Shown here: positions 54,700 through 64,000 of the stretch, one piece after another
How positions within the stretch are numbered: position 1 is the stretch's first letter
How the letters are laid out: each line of letters opens with the position of its first letter
Source of the DNA: JBAZAX01 sp041671765
GTDB lineage: Bacteria; Babelota; Babeliae; Babelales; RVW-14
Direction of reading: 5' to 3'
Length of the DNA: 64,000 bases
Assembly (NCBI GenBank): GCA_041671765.1
Contig: JBAZAX010000002.1
Coordinates: forward strand, 20,205 to 84,204
Position numbers and translations under genes: made by a program
Notes under the pieces: generated by a model
Database searches by the model: none
Seen by the model: the letters and a program-made list of their open reading frames with translations, nothing else
What the model was told of the DNA's origin: nothing

Positions 54700-55428
54700 A
54701 TGCTCAAGATGCAAAAGGGACCAAGCGTGGCTACCAGCCAAAAATATCCAAGAAATTATTTCGAAAAAGCTGCCTGGCAGAACAAATTTTATGTTTGCGG
54801 AATTGACGAAGTTGGCAGAGGCTGCTTGGCGGGTCCATTAGTAGTTGCTGCATGTATTTTGCCACAAAACACAAAATATATTCTAAAAGATTCTAAAGTA
54901 TTAACAGAAGCTGAAAGAGAAAAAAACTATCTGTGGCTTGTTAAAAATAGCTGGCACTCAATTGCAATTATTAACCCTGAAATTATAGATAAAATCAATA
55001 TTTATAACGCAACACTGCTAGCAATGAAACGTGCGTTTGTTCAACTTGTTGAAGTCATACCATTTGAATATGAGCTTTTAAAATTCTTGGTCATCGATGC
55101 AATGCCACTTACTCTAGATCAATCTCATAAAAACAATCAACTGGAAGTTCACCACTTTCCATATGGAGAATCAATATCCAGCTCAATTGCAGGGGCTTCA
55201 ATTATTGCCAAAGTTACCCGAGACAGATTAATGAAAGAAATAGACCCAATATTCCCAGGTTTTGGGTTGGCACAACACAAAGGATATGGAACCAAAGAGC
55301 ATATGGAAAATATCAAAACAAAAGGCACCTGCATTATTCATCGAAAATCATTTATAAGTAAAATAGAAACTCCGGAAGATATATTTAAAAATGGAAACGA
55401 TACAAAATCACAACAATCTATTTTCTAA
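54700..55428 (+). CDS. rnhB: Ribonuclease HII
   Basis: 242 residues with the RNase HII active site: YVCGIDEVGRGCLAGPLVV (Asp, Glu), LVIDAMPL (Asp) and KVTRDRLM (Asp), and the DSK motif KDSKVL. It removes RNA from DNA duplexes and single ribonucleotides. A hairpin repeat sits just upstream, and no strong ribosome binding site is visible; the ATG at 54709 is an alternative. The next gene overlaps its end by 38 nt. Confidence 0.95.
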   Translation: MLKMQKGPSVATSQKYPRNYFEKAAWQNKFYVCGIDEVGRGCLAGPLVVAACILPQNTKYILKDSKVLTEAEREKNYLWLVKNSWHSIAIINPEIIDKINIYNATLLAMKRAFVQLVEVIPFEYELLKFLVIDAMPLTLDQSHKNNQLEVHHFPYGESISSSIAGASIIAKVTRDRLMKEIDPIFPGFGLAQHKGYGTKEHMENIKTKGTCIIHRKSFISKIETPEDIFKNGNDTKSQQSIF

Positions 55429-56071
55429 AAAAATGGATCCCAAAGAAAAATCTTCTCGGGAGAAACTTTCTCAAGACAAGCCTTTTTTTGCTGAGGTTAT
55501 AGACAGTAACTTGCAAGGCTTTACAGCCCAATGTTGGAAGTGGGATAATTTTGCTGAATTTGGATCGTTAATTCAGGTTGATTCGGGTAAAAATACAGTT
55601 CTTGGATGTGTTACGCAAGTTCAGACAGGATCACAGGACCCAATGCGCTCCCCTTTCCCATACCAAAAAACAGAGGCTGAGCTCTTGGCGGAACAACCAC
55701 AAATTTTTGAATTTCTAAGAACAACTTTCACTGTACAAATTCTTGGATATATCGATAAAAACCAGAATAAGATCTTTTATCTCCTGCCACCAGTCCCATG
55801 CAAAATTCATTCGTTTGCAAAAGAATGCTCAAACGAGATTGTAGAAAAGTTTTTTAAAGAACAATTCTATCTACATATACTATTTAAATTTTTAAATCAA
55901 AATCCAAATTTTGATGAACTTTTGCTAGCCATTTTAAATAGGCTTTCTTCGCAAAACATGTTAACTCAAAACATGCTTGAAGACTTTTATCAAACCCTAT
56001 CTTTACTCACAGGTAATGACTATCGAAGACTAAAACTGTTCTTAACGCGCGTTGAAAAACTCACATTATAA
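55391..56071 (+). CDS. HAS-barrel-like conserved protein
   Basis: 226 residues. FFAEVIDSNLQGFTAQCWKW then GSLIQVDSGKNTVLGCVTQV and QTGSQDPMRSPFP resemble the HAS-barrel protein family found widely in cyanobacteria and in the N-terminus of HerA-like ATPases; the function is unknown. The C-terminal half is helical (FKFLNQNPNFDELLLAIL). It overlaps rnhB, so the two are likely co-translated. A start at 55433 is possible but has no ribosome binding site. Confidence 0.65.
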   Translation: METIQNHNNLFSKKMDPKEKSSREKLSQDKPFFAEVIDSNLQGFTAQCWKWDNFAEFGSLIQVDSGKNTVLGCVTQVQTGSQDPMRSPFPYQKTEAELLAEQPQIFEFLRTTFTVQILGYIDKNQNKIFYLLPPVPCKIHSFAKECSNEIVEKFFKEQFYLHILFKFLNQNPNFDELLLAILNRLSSQNMLTQNMLEDFYQTLSLLTGNDYRRLKLFLTRVEKLTL

Positions 56072-56122
56072 ACACGCTACAAAATTGCTTCCTAAAACTT
56101 GCAATCGAGTTATTTATAATTA

Positions 56123-59100
56123 TCAAGCTTGAAGTGTAGCCAACTTATCTTGCAACTCTTTGGCCATATCAACAACCTCTTGATTATTAGAACTGCTTGC
56201 TCCCTCTATAAATTTTTTACCCAGTTGAATAACTACTTCACTAACATTTCGTTCATCTATTTGTTTTTCTAAAAGTTGTTTTATTTTTGCAAACAAAGTC
56301 TTAAATAAATAAAGTGATGTAGTGCAAACGCCACCATCTTCACTTTTTATTCCATGAGAGGCCACCTTTATTGCTTGCTCAAATACTGCTTCTCGATCCT
56401 TGCCAACCAAATCAATAAATAACCAATTTGATCCGGCTATAATACCTACCTCTTTGCTATTTACTCCATGAGAAGCCGCTTTTATTGCCTCTTCAAATAC
56501 TTCTTCTCGATTCTGAGCAACCAAAGCTCTAAATAGCTCAATTGTTTGACGGAGAGTCTCAACGTCTTCACTTTTTATTCCAAGCGAAGCCGCTCTTAGC
56601 GCCTCCCCAAACGCTTCATATCGATTATCGTCAACCAAAAATCTAAATAACTCGATTGATGAGCAAAGCACGTTAGAATCTGCACTCTTCATTCCAAGTG
56701 AGGCCGCTTTTATCGCCTCCTCAAGGGCATTCTCGCGATTATTAGCAACCAATGTTCTAAATATCTCAATTGATGTGCTGCGAACATCGGCATTGTTACT
56801 TTGCATTCCATAGTAGGCCGCTTTTGCTGCGTCCTCAAAGGCATCCTCTCGTTCATGGCCAACCAAATATTCAAATAGCTCAACTGATATCCAAAGAGTA
56901 TCATTATTTTTACTATTTATTCCTTGGCGGGCAACATTTAGTGCCTCCTTAAATGCATCTTCTTGACCTTTGTTAAGTAAAGATATAAGTAACGTTTTTG
57001 ATGCATATAAAATATATACATTTTCGTTCTTTATCCCATCTGCAGAAGCTTTTAGAGCCTCGCCAAATATTTCTTTTCGGCCTTTATCAACCAAAAGTTT
57101 AAATAATTTAATTGCTGAAACCTTAAGGTAATCCTGTTCGCTTGTTATTTGCTGACGAGCCAAGTTTATCACCTGCTCAAATCCCTTGCCCTTTTCAACT
57201 AATTCTCCAAATAAATCAATTGCACCTGAACTTATATTATAGTCTTTACTTTTTATTTCATGAAAAGCCACGTCTATCGCCTGCTCAAATCCCTTGCCCT
57301 TTTCAACTAATTCTCCAAATACTTTATTTCTTATATAAACATCCCGAATCTTATTAACCAAATAAATTAACAGATCAACTAATTTATCATTAATGCTATT
57401 TAATGATTCAATTAATTGCTTCACAAAATCAGAATTATCGATTGGCAACCAAAAAACAACCTTTAATAAATATGCCAAGGCAACCGCTTCTTCCTTTTTA
57501 AAATCAGCCAAAATAGCATCAAAATTTAATGAACAATATAAATCTGGCAAAGTATAGATTCTTTTATCTTCAATCTTTAAACAATCAGACGATGTTAAAA
57601 ATTCTTTTTTCGTAGCAGATACAAGTGATTTAAATTCTCCATGGCTTAAGCGTGTCGTTAATTTGAAATCCGAAACTTCACTCGTTTCACGAAACTTCAA
57701 CAGTGTATCAATCGCTGTAACACTTTGATCAAATTTATCAACATCTTCAACTTTATGATCCCATCCATAAAAATCAATTTTCAGCTTTTTGCATAATTCG
57801 GGGAAATAATATTTAACAAAATCATCCCTTTTAAATGCATTTCCTATCTTCTGATTTTCTGTATTTCCAGCCTCTTTTTCAAAAAGCCCCAGCCCCAAAA
57901 GATTATTAAATATTATTATCATATTTCTTAAAGATGGCCCAACTTCATATACTATATCCTCTTGTGACACTTCAATGTAATGCTTACCAAAAAATTCTTT
58001 ATCTAAAACATCTGATGGAATTTTTATATATCCAAATTTTGAGCCTCTTTCTTTACGTCCAACACAATGGTAATAAGCAACAAATGGAATATTTGAAACA
58101 ACATACATCCAGCTGTTATGAACTTCCTGAAGATCAACATCAAGTACATTTTTATACTTTTTATAAAATATCAAAGGTTTAAGCTTTGGGGAAATCTTGA
58201 GTTTTTTAACTGCATCGCTTATGTCAAATTCCCCTTTTCCCTTATTATAAAAAATAACATTTAACATATTTCTCAGTACATTCTCCATACAATCAGGAAT
58301 ATTGACAAACTTTTTTTTGTCCTTTGGGTCATAATAAAAATATGCTTCGCCATATGGTGCAACTGTTGGGTAATCACCTGGAAGTAAAGATAGATATACA
58401 ATTTTTTCATAACTGTTAACTATATTCGCAACATCTTTGAAATCGAAAGCTTTAATACTTTGTTCAAATTCAACAGCATTGGCTGGAGAAAATTTTTCAT
58501 TTACCCAATCATCAGAAATTTTTCCATCGACAAAAATAGAGTCTTTTTTTATTTTTTTTGTTTGTTCGTCTAATTTTTCATAAAATAGTTTAATTAATGA
58601 CTTATCGGTGGCTGCAATCTTATAAACCATACTCAGCAGAACCATATAAATAGATGGCACATCAAATACTGCGTTGAAACCACGCGACTGAGTGACCGCC
58701 TGATTTACAAACCCAACAATTTTTGAAAACGTAATAGTATTACCACTTGCCTTTGAAACTGGCGTCCAAATCTTTTGAATTGTCTTTTCAATTTTGATAT
58801 CGCCTGCATCTTCATGCGCAATTTTAAAATCTGCCGATCCAAGCAGCCAGGCCATAACAGTAACAAAGCTTTTCTTACCCTCTAAATCCAATACCCCCAA
58901 TGATTTTGTTAACGCAAAATCACCACGCCCCGTAGATAGAGGATTTGCTCGATGAAAGAATAAGTGAACTAACTGGACAATCGCAGATGAATTTTTAACA
59001 TCCGGAACATCATAATCCACACCAGTTACATCAATTTTTACGGCTTTACCCAATGAACCATAATCATAAAGCTTCATTAGATAATCTTTTTCAGTTGCAA

Positions 59101-59257
59101 CTGCACCATGAATAATAGATAAATGTTTGTAATCATCTTTTAAAATTGAATATGTGCCCTTGAGAATATCAATGTTAGCCAACCCCATGTGCCAAGCAAA
59201 GAAGGTAATAAGACTTCCCAGCAGACTCCATATGTACAATGATTTAGAAATTTTCAT
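56123..59257 (-). CDS. Large exported protein with HEAT/TPR-like helical repeats
   Basis: 1044 residues from the ATG at 59257 (GAGGAG upstream), with a signal peptide (MKISKSLYIWSLLGSLITFF). The N-terminal two thirds have no recognised domain. From about residue 690 onward come roughly nine units of 36-41 residues, each of the form LF..LV..GR...FEEAIKAAS.GIKSED, as in HEAT- or TPR-like helical solenoids. At DNA level a 42-nt block is repeated exactly, 108 nt apart (57172-57213 and 57280-57321), so the array has recently grown. Likely a binding scaffold outside the cell. Confidence 0.75.
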   Translation of the reverse strand: MKISKSLYIWSLLGSLITFFAWHMGLANIDILKGTYSILKDDYKHLSIIHGAVATEKDYLMKLYDYGSLGKAVKIDVTGVDYDVPDVKNSSAIVQLVHLFFHRANPLSTGRGDFALTKSLGVLDLEGKKSFVTVMAWLLGSADFKIAHEDAGDIKIEKTIQKIWTPVSKASGNTITFSKIVGFVNQAVTQSRGFNAVFDVPSIYMVLLSMVYKIAATDKSLIKLFYEKLDEQTKKIKKDSIFVDGKISDDWVNEKFSPANAVEFEQSIKAFDFKDVANIVNSYEKIVYLSLLPGDYPTVAPYGEAYFYYDPKDKKKFVNIPDCMENVLRNMLNVIFYNKGKGEFDISDAVKKLKISPKLKPLIFYKKYKNVLDVDLQEVHNSWMYVVSNIPFVAYYHCVGRKERGSKFGYIKIPSDVLDKEFFGKHYIEVSQEDIVYEVGPSLRNMIIIFNNLLGLGLFEKEAGNTENQKIGNAFKRDDFVKYYFPELCKKLKIDFYGWDHKVEDVDKFDQSVTAIDTLLKFRETSEVSDFKLTTRLSHGEFKSLVSATKKEFLTSSDCLKIEDKRIYTLPDLYCSLNFDAILADFKKEEAVALAYLLKVVFWLPIDNSDFVKQLIESLNSINDKLVDLLIYLVNKIRDVYIRNKVFGELVEKGKGFEQAIDVAFHEIKSKDYNISSGAIDLFGELVEKGKGFEQVINLARQQITSEQDYLKVSAIKLFKLLVDKGRKEIFGEALKASADGIKNENVYILYASKTLLISLLNKGQEDAFKEALNVARQGINSKNNDTLWISVELFEYLVGHEREDAFEDAAKAAYYGMQSNNADVRSTSIEIFRTLVANNRENALEEAIKAASLGMKSADSNVLCSSIELFRFLVDDNRYEAFGEALRAASLGIKSEDVETLRQTIELFRALVAQNREEVFEEAIKAASHGVNSKEVGIIAGSNWLFIDLVGKDREAVFEQAIKVASHGIKSEDGGVCTTSLYLFKTLFAKIKQLLEKQIDERNVSEVVIQLGKKFIEGASSSNNQEVVDMAKELQDKLATLQA

Positions 59258-59470
59258 AATAACTTCTCCTCGATACCTAATATACAAAAATTAAAGGTTC
59301 TTCATTTTGATTAACAAAATCATAAAACAAAAAGCAATCTTTAATTGAATTTTATTTTCAACTGTTTGTGGAATTGACATTATTTAACACAAGTATTGAA
59401 TTAGTTCCTCCAAATTTGCCAAAATATAAATTAGTAAAAGTTTATTCTTAATAAGGGGGAAAGGGAGAGT

Positions 59471-60342
59471 ATGAAAAAAATAGTAACAAATCTATATATT
59501 TTTTTATCAATTTTAATAAACATGCAAGCTGCAACCAGCAGGCCGCAACCTGAATATAAAGATTTTATATTTCTGGTAAATTCTGATATACACCAGTCAG
59601 AGAATACCTCTAGACGAGATGCTCAAAAATTATGGTTTCTACAAGATGTTTTAAACCGGTCTATAACACATCGGCCGTACTATTTGCAGGCGATTTAACA
59701 GATCAGGGAAGCGACGTTCAATTTCAGGCATTTACCGAAAATTGGATCCGCCCCATTGCAAATTTAATGCCAACAAAACCACATGGCGGATTATACCTAT
59801 GCAAAGGAAATCATGATGAAACATCTGGAAGTAACTCGCAACTATCAAAATATTTAAAAAAAGAGTATGGCGATTTTTGTTACTCATTCGATATTGAAGG
59901 ACTACATTTTGCATGCTGCGGCAAATATCCTCAAAAAATAATGTTGGGAGGAACACTATCCTGGCTAAAATCAGATCTTAAAAAATTGGCTCCTGAAACC
60001 CCTGTTGTAATATTTTTCCACTTCAATCTTACTGGTCCATTCAGTGATTGGTGGGATGTAAGCTGCGGCAGTTGCACTTGTACATCTTCAAAAAATGAGA
60101 AGGATTACTTTTTTGATGCAATAAAAAACTATAATATTCAAGGCATATTCTTTGGACACGTGCATTATTCATATTCTGCATTGTGGCGAAATAAATTTCG
60201 CATAACAGGCGTAGGTGGCGACCAGTATGCTGTATGCCAGTACAAACCGTCAACAAAAAATGTAGATATAATGTTTAAAGATGGCACAGGTAAAGTATAT
60301 CGCTGGGAAAGCCTGCTTCATAACGAGTTCGAAGAACTTTAA
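59471..60342 (+). pseudogene. Exported metallophosphoesterase split by a -1 frameshift
   Basis: The first frame (59471-59698) has a signal peptide and the first metal motif, FLVNSDIHQSE (D-x-H). The rest of the enzyme is in the -1 frame up to 60342: VLFAGDLTDQG (GD..D), CKGNHDE (GNHD), FFHFNLTG (H) and FGHVHYSY (GH.H). All five calcineurin-like motifs are present in order. The frames meet at T TTA AAC (59650-59656), a classical -1 slippery heptamer in the correct phase; a slip there would give VLN-PVYNTSAVLFAGDLTD. A broken gene or a sequencing error is equally possible, so I list it as disrupted. GGGAGAG precedes the ATG. It overlaps the convergent GT4 gene by 4 nt. Confidence 0.75.
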
Positions 60343-61529
60343 TATTTTTGATAAATAGATTCAATAATTTTTATCTGATTCTGGATTGTAAAATGCTGGA
60401 TGCAAAAATTGTATCCAGCATCTCCCATTTTTTTGTTCAAATCTTTATCTGTAAGCAATAATAATAATTTATCAGTCCATGCATCAATATCATTTGGATC
60501 AATCAAGTAGCCCGTCTGATTATTAATAACAAGCTCATCAAGTGGCGCAAGAGCAGAAGCAATAACAGGCTTTTTCATAAAACCTGCTTCAATTATTGGT
60601 CGGGCAAAATGACCTACCGTAGCAGGAAAAACAATTAAATCACTGGCAGACATTGCCTGCGGAATATCTTGTATTGGCCCAAGCAAAACAACAGATTTTT
60701 TTATTTTTTCTAAAATATTAGCTACTTCTACTTTAAATTTATAGGCAGGAAATAGTTTTTTAAGATAAGACGTTTTGTTAAGATCCAAATCAAAATAGCT
60801 TGCAACCAACAATTTGGCCTCCGGCAATTGCTGTAAAACTTTTTCAAACGCTTTGAATATAACAAGTGTGCCTTTTTCTTGAGATAGCCCACCTAAAAAT
60901 AAAATTTGGGGATTCGAATAATGATGATAAACAGCATCTTGTGTCATAATATTAAAATCAAATTTTTTTGGATCTACAGCATTATAAACAACACAAGTCT
61001 TGGGGTTGTCTTTCCAGGGTAAAGCATCATGCTTACAAATTGGCAAAATTTTACTTGAATATTTGGCCACGTATTTTTTTATAATCCATTTTCTAAATCC
61101 CAAATATCCATCCGCAAGTGGTTCACGTACATGCCACATTACCGGAATGCCTTTTTTAGAAGCAACTTTTCCCCATGCTATTAATGAACTAGTATTCAGG
61201 TGGACAAGATCCGGCTTAATCTTATCAAGCCAATAACCTGCAACTGACTGTTTTGTCCTAAAAGTGTCCCAGGCTGAACGTAGAAAATATGGTAAGTGAT
61301 ACCAACGAAACCACCAAACTTTTGTGTGCGAAAAATCATACCTATTAACAATACCCACAATTTCAATATTGTTCTGCTTATAAAGGTCTACAACTTGAGA
61401 GTCATGCAAAAACAGCACAACGGGATGATATTTTTTTTTATCCAAAGCATTAATTAAAAGCAAAAGGCTTAGAGGCGCGCCACCCAAGCCTTTGCCATGA
61501 TGGATGTATAAAATCTTTTTTTTATTCAC
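60339..61529 (-). CDS. Glycosyltransferase family 4
   Basis: 396 residues, GT-B fold. HHGKGLGGAPLSLLLLINAL opens the acceptor domain and ILFLGGLSQEKGTLVIFKAF opens the donor domain, with PIIEAGFMKKPVIAS as the sugar-nucleotide-binding Glu motif. It transfers a sugar in surface polysaccharide assembly. The start is a GTG with a weak site. Direction and neighbours (UDP-glucose dehydrogenase and another GT4) make a second polysaccharide cluster. Confidence 0.9.
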   Translation of the reverse strand: MNKKKILYIHHGKGLGGAPLSLLLLINALDKKKYHPVVLFLHDSQVVDLYKQNNIEIVGIVNRYDFSHTKVWWFRWYHLPYFLRSAWDTFRTKQSVAGYWLDKIKPDLVHLNTSSLIAWGKVASKKGIPVMWHVREPLADGYLGFRKWIIKKYVAKYSSKILPICKHDALPWKDNPKTCVVYNAVDPKKFDFNIMTQDAVYHHYSNPQILFLGGLSQEKGTLVIFKAFEKVLQQLPEAKLLVASYFDLDLNKTSYLKKLFPAYKFKVEVANILEKIKKSVVLLGPIQDIPQAMSASDLIVFPATVGHFARPIIEAGFMKKPVIASALAPLDELVINNQTGYLIDPNDIDAWTDKLLLLLTDKDLNKKMGDAGYNFCIQHFTIQNQIKIIESIYQKY

Positions 61530-61565
61530 AATTTCTTGCTTACGAATTCAGGGACTATAAAAATA

Positions 61566-61596
61566 ATAGATCCTGAATCAAGTTCAGGATGACAAA
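61566..61596 (+). repeat. Short hairpin repeat, copy 4
   Basis: ATAGATCCTGAA, loop TCAAG, TTCAGGATGACAAA; identical over 31 nt to 19922-19952 inside priA. It lies between the GT4 and ugd genes. Confidence 0.85.
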
Positions 61597-61610
61597 ATGG
61601 GATTACAAAT

Positions 61611-62993
61611 TTACAGCACCTCTTCTTGAACCAACTCTTGTTGCACTAACATGTTTTTTGTATTTCTCATAATGGCATTGCGACCGATGCAAAAATATTT
61701 AATTCCTGAGTAATTCATCTCAATTGGGTCAAAGCAATTACGTCCATCAAAAACCACTTTTTCTTTTAACATATTAAAATCTGTAGGTTTATATTTGAGA
61801 AACTCTTTCCATTCGGTAAGAATAATTAACCCGTCGCATTGTTCAAGAATATCTTTTGAAGTTTTTGCATAAATTACCTGATTTGCAAATAAAATTCTGA
61901 AATTTTCTGCTGCAACCGGATCGTAGACCGTAACTTTTGCACCATTTTCGAGCAATATTTTTACAACATCAAGCGACGGAGCACAACGCAAATCATCTGT
62001 TTCCGGTTTGAATGCAAGACCCCATATTCCAACATGTTTTGTCGAAATTGTATCACCAAAATATTTTAATATTTGTTGAGCAAATAAGAGTCTTTGATTA
62101 TCATTAACATCTTCCACGGCTTGAATTATAGACATAGGACAATCGTATTCCAAACCCGTTGAAACCAAAGCCCTAACATCTTTTGGGAAACAACTTCCAC
62201 CATAACCAATTCCTGCGTTTAAAAAAAATGGCCCAATTCGTCTGTCTTTTGCCATTCCAATTTTTATCTGATTGATATCAGCTCCAACTTTTTCTGCAAG
62301 ATTGGAAAGCTCGTTCATAAAGCTAATTCGTGTGGCCAGCATGGCATTAGACGCATATTTGGTTAATTCAGAAGATTCAATATTCATGACTAATAACTGA
62401 TCTTCATTTGTTATAAATGGTGAATAGATCCGAGTTAAAATTTCTTGTGCACGCTTACTTTCCACACCTATTACAATTCGATCAGGATTTAAGAAATCAT
62501 TAAGAGCATCACCCTCCTTTAAAAATTCAGGATTAGATGCAACATCAAACTCAACGGAGACACCACGGTCTGCAAGTTGGGTGCTGATTACCTGCTTAAC
62601 TTTTTCAGCAGACCCAACAGGAACGGTTGATTTGTTAACAACCAAACAATACTGTGTAATGCTTTTTCCCACTTCCACAGCAACCTGTAATACGTAAGAT
62701 AAATCGGCGGATCCATCCTCATTTGGAGGAGTTCCAACACATGAAAAAATAACTTCCGGTTTTTGCTCAAGCGCCTCTTTTATATTGCTAACAAATAAAA
62801 TTCTTTTGTTATTAATATTTTCTTTTACAAGCTCATCTAATCCGGGCTCATAAAACGGAACTTGCCCATTTAATAAAGCATTAATTTTATTTTGATTATT
62901 TTCAACAATTGTTACGTGGTAGCCTTTTTGAGCAAGACAAGTACCTGTTACCAACCCCACATAGCCGGCACCAACAACCGCAATTCTAACCAC
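61611..62993 (-). CDS. ugd: UDP-glucose 6-dehydrogenase
   Basis: 460 residues. IAVVGAGYVGLVTGTCLA is the NAD-binding fold, FSCVGTPPNEDG and NPEFLKEGDAL are family motifs, and GGSCFPKDVRAL contains the catalytic Cys. It oxidises UDP-glucose to UDP-glucuronate for polysaccharide. It starts at a GTG with AAAGGAG 6 nt upstream, inside the last codons of the GT4 gene (8-nt overlap), so they are co-translated. Confidence 0.96.
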   Translation of the reverse strand: MVRIAVVGAGYVGLVTGTCLAQKGYHVTIVENNQNKINALLNGQVPFYEPGLDELVKENINNKRILFVSNIKEALEQKPEVIFSCVGTPPNEDGSADLSYVLQVAVEVGKSITQYCLVVNKSTVPVGSAEKVKQVISTQLADRGVSVEFDVASNPEFLKEGDALNDFLNPDRIVIGVESKRAQEILTRIYSPFITNEDQLLVMNIESSELTKYASNAMLATRISFMNELSNLAEKVGADINQIKIGMAKDRRIGPFFLNAGIGYGGSCFPKDVRALVSTGLEYDCPMSIIQAVEDVNDNQRLLFAQQILKYFGDTISTKHVGIWGLAFKPETDDLRCAPSLDVVKILLENGAKVTVYDPVAAENFRILFANQVIYAKTSKDILEQCDGLIILTEWKEFLKYKPTDFNMLKEKVVFDGRNCFDPIEMNYSGIKYFCIGRNAIMRNTKNMLVQQELVQEEVL

Positions 62994-64000
62994 TTCTATC
63001 TCCTTTCATTATGTCAATCCAAAATTCGTATGTCTTATCAGCTATTGCTTGATGAGAGTACTGCTCAATTGCTTTATCATAACCTTTATTCCCTAGCTCA
63101 ATTCTTAAAGATTCATCCGAAATTAAACGATTTAAGACATGCTGTAATGATTGTACATTTTTCTGTTTAAAAACTAAGCCTACATCTGAAATAATTTTTG
63201 GAATTTCACCGGCATCGCTACCGATTATAGGAACTTTACACGCCATTGCCTCAATCAAAACATGGCCAAATTGTTCGCGCCAGCCATCAATATCAAAAGA
63301 TGGTAAAACCATAATATCTAAGTCACGAATAAAAGCTGCAACTTGATCATGTGGAACGGTTTTTTGAATGAAAACTTGTGTGGCAAGATTTTTTGCACAA
63401 ATTCGATTAGCAAGTTCATCATCACACGGTCCATTTCCAAGATAAACTAAACGCCAGTTTAAATAATTTTTTCTTATATTTGCAAAGGCATCAAGCAATG
63501 TAAATATCCCTTTTTCTTCAACCAATCTTCCAATAAAACCAATAGTTTTTATCGATTCGGGATTAATTCCAGTATCTTGTTTTTTTACAAAATCAAACTT
63601 ATTTGCAGGCTGAAAAATTGTCATATCTACGCCAAGCTGTGGCAAAACGCAAATTTTATTGCCAAACCCTTTATCCATTAAAATTTTTGCTGCATCAACA
63701 TTTCCTACAAATGCGCCACTTGAGTTTTTAAGGTTAAATTTTTCAATCCATATCCAAAATATTTTATATTTTAATGAAAATTTTTGCCGCCAGTTTACCC
63801 AAGTAAAAAAGATATTTTTTGATTTTAGTTTTAATAATTTTGAAAAAAATATGCACTGTAAATAACTAAAAGCGTTATCACCCTGCTCTACATGAATTAG
63901 ATTCGGCTTTAATGCCTTCATAATTTTAAAAAGCTGCTTTGAGTCATACCAATATAGTACCTCATTTCCAGACTTAAACGTCTTTATTGAAATGAATTTA
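62986..64000 (-). CDS. Glycosyltransferase family 4, N-terminus outside window
   Basis: At least 337 residues; the frame stays open to the right edge and reads as protein before the internal Met at 63921 (FKSGNEVLYWYDSKQLFKIM), so the start lies beyond the window. IGFIGRLVEEKGIFTLLDAF begins the donor domain and FGHVLIEAMACKVPIIGSDA is the nucleotide-binding motif. It is likely in one operon with ugd and the GT4 gene. Confidence 0.88.
   Translation of the reverse strand, partial: KFISIKTFKSGNEVLYWYDSKQLFKIMKALKPNLIHVEQGDNAFSYLQCIFFSKLLKLKSKNIFFTWVNWRQKFSLKYKIFWIWIEKFNLKNSSGAFVGNVDAAKILMDKGFGNKICVLPQLGVDMTIFQPANKFDFVKKQDTGINPESIKTIGFIGRLVEEKGIFTLLDAFANIRKNYLNWRLVYLGNGPCDDELANRICAKNLATQVFIQKTVPHDQVAAFIRDLDIMVLPSFDIDGWREQFGHVLIEAMACKVPIIGSDAGEIPKIISDVGLVFKQKNVQSLQHVLNRLISDESLRIELGNKGYDKAIEQYSHQAIADKTYEFWIDIMKGDRSG

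Noticed and set aside
56123..57400. Repeat array considered as a CRISPR
   Set aside because: The repeats are in frame, diverged at DNA level and encode helices; there are no spacers of constant size and no cas genes.

Overview
The window is AT-rich, gene-dense bacterial DNA. The gene content suggests an intracellular or host-dependent bacterium with a small genome. Signs of this are many exported proteins with eukaryote-like domains (RBR and RING ubiquitin ligases, ankyrin repeats, a choline-kinase fold, HEAT-like repeats), scattered single housekeeping genes, and almost no biosynthetic pathways. The mix (secreted E3 ligases, giant coiled-coil secreted proteins, M16 protease, Kup, orphan NtrY, PilC/GspF) fits Candidatus Dependentiae (TM6/Babeliae). 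That assignment is an inference from gene content; no rRNA is present to confirm it.

Layout. 1-612: frameshifted DUF5674 gene and a coupled conserved hypothetical. 643-8048: polysaccharide cluster with two multi-pass sugar transferases, a UDP-galactopyranose-mutase-like flavoprotein, an asparagine-synthase-type amidotransferase and ManC. 8174-17418: small membrane or exported proteins, a UvrD/PcrA helicase, NtrY kinase, PilC/GspF and a YggU protein. 17549-17922: Arg, Ser and Ser tRNAs, followed by hairpin repeats. 18286-24502: PriA, DUF374 acyltransferase, double M16 protease, a tiny lysine-rich histone-like protein and a membrane-anchored nucleoside diphosphate kinase. 24602-30621: two large exported coiled-coil proteins that share a C-terminal module. 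30815-38959: ClpB, an exported C39-like protease, MnmE, a Jag-like protein, tRNA-Gly and Kup. 39852-44275: tRNA-Phe, Ffh, and the rpsP-khpA-trmD-rplS set, with TrmD fused to a second SPOUT methyltransferase.

44268-60342 is the accessory heart of the window. It holds a lipoprotein, small membrane proteins, a TPM protein, an exported RBR ubiquitin ligase, an exported seven-bladed propeller, an exported ankyrin-RING protein, an exported MGDG-synthase-like glycosyltransferase next to an exported choline-kinase-like enzyme, a 1044-residue HEAT-like protein, and an exported metallophosphoesterase whose two halves lie in different frames around a UUUAAAC heptamer. RNase HII and a HAS-barrel-like protein sit among them. 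60339-64000 returns to polysaccharide genes (two GT4 glycosyltransferases and UDP-glucose dehydrogenase).

Two kinds of palindromic repeat run through the window. One is a 31-32 nt hairpin found mostly between genes, with a covarying stem. The other is a longer element that has inserted in frame into at least three protein genes. Together with the exported ubiquitin ligases and lipid-enzyme-like proteins, these are the most unusual features.
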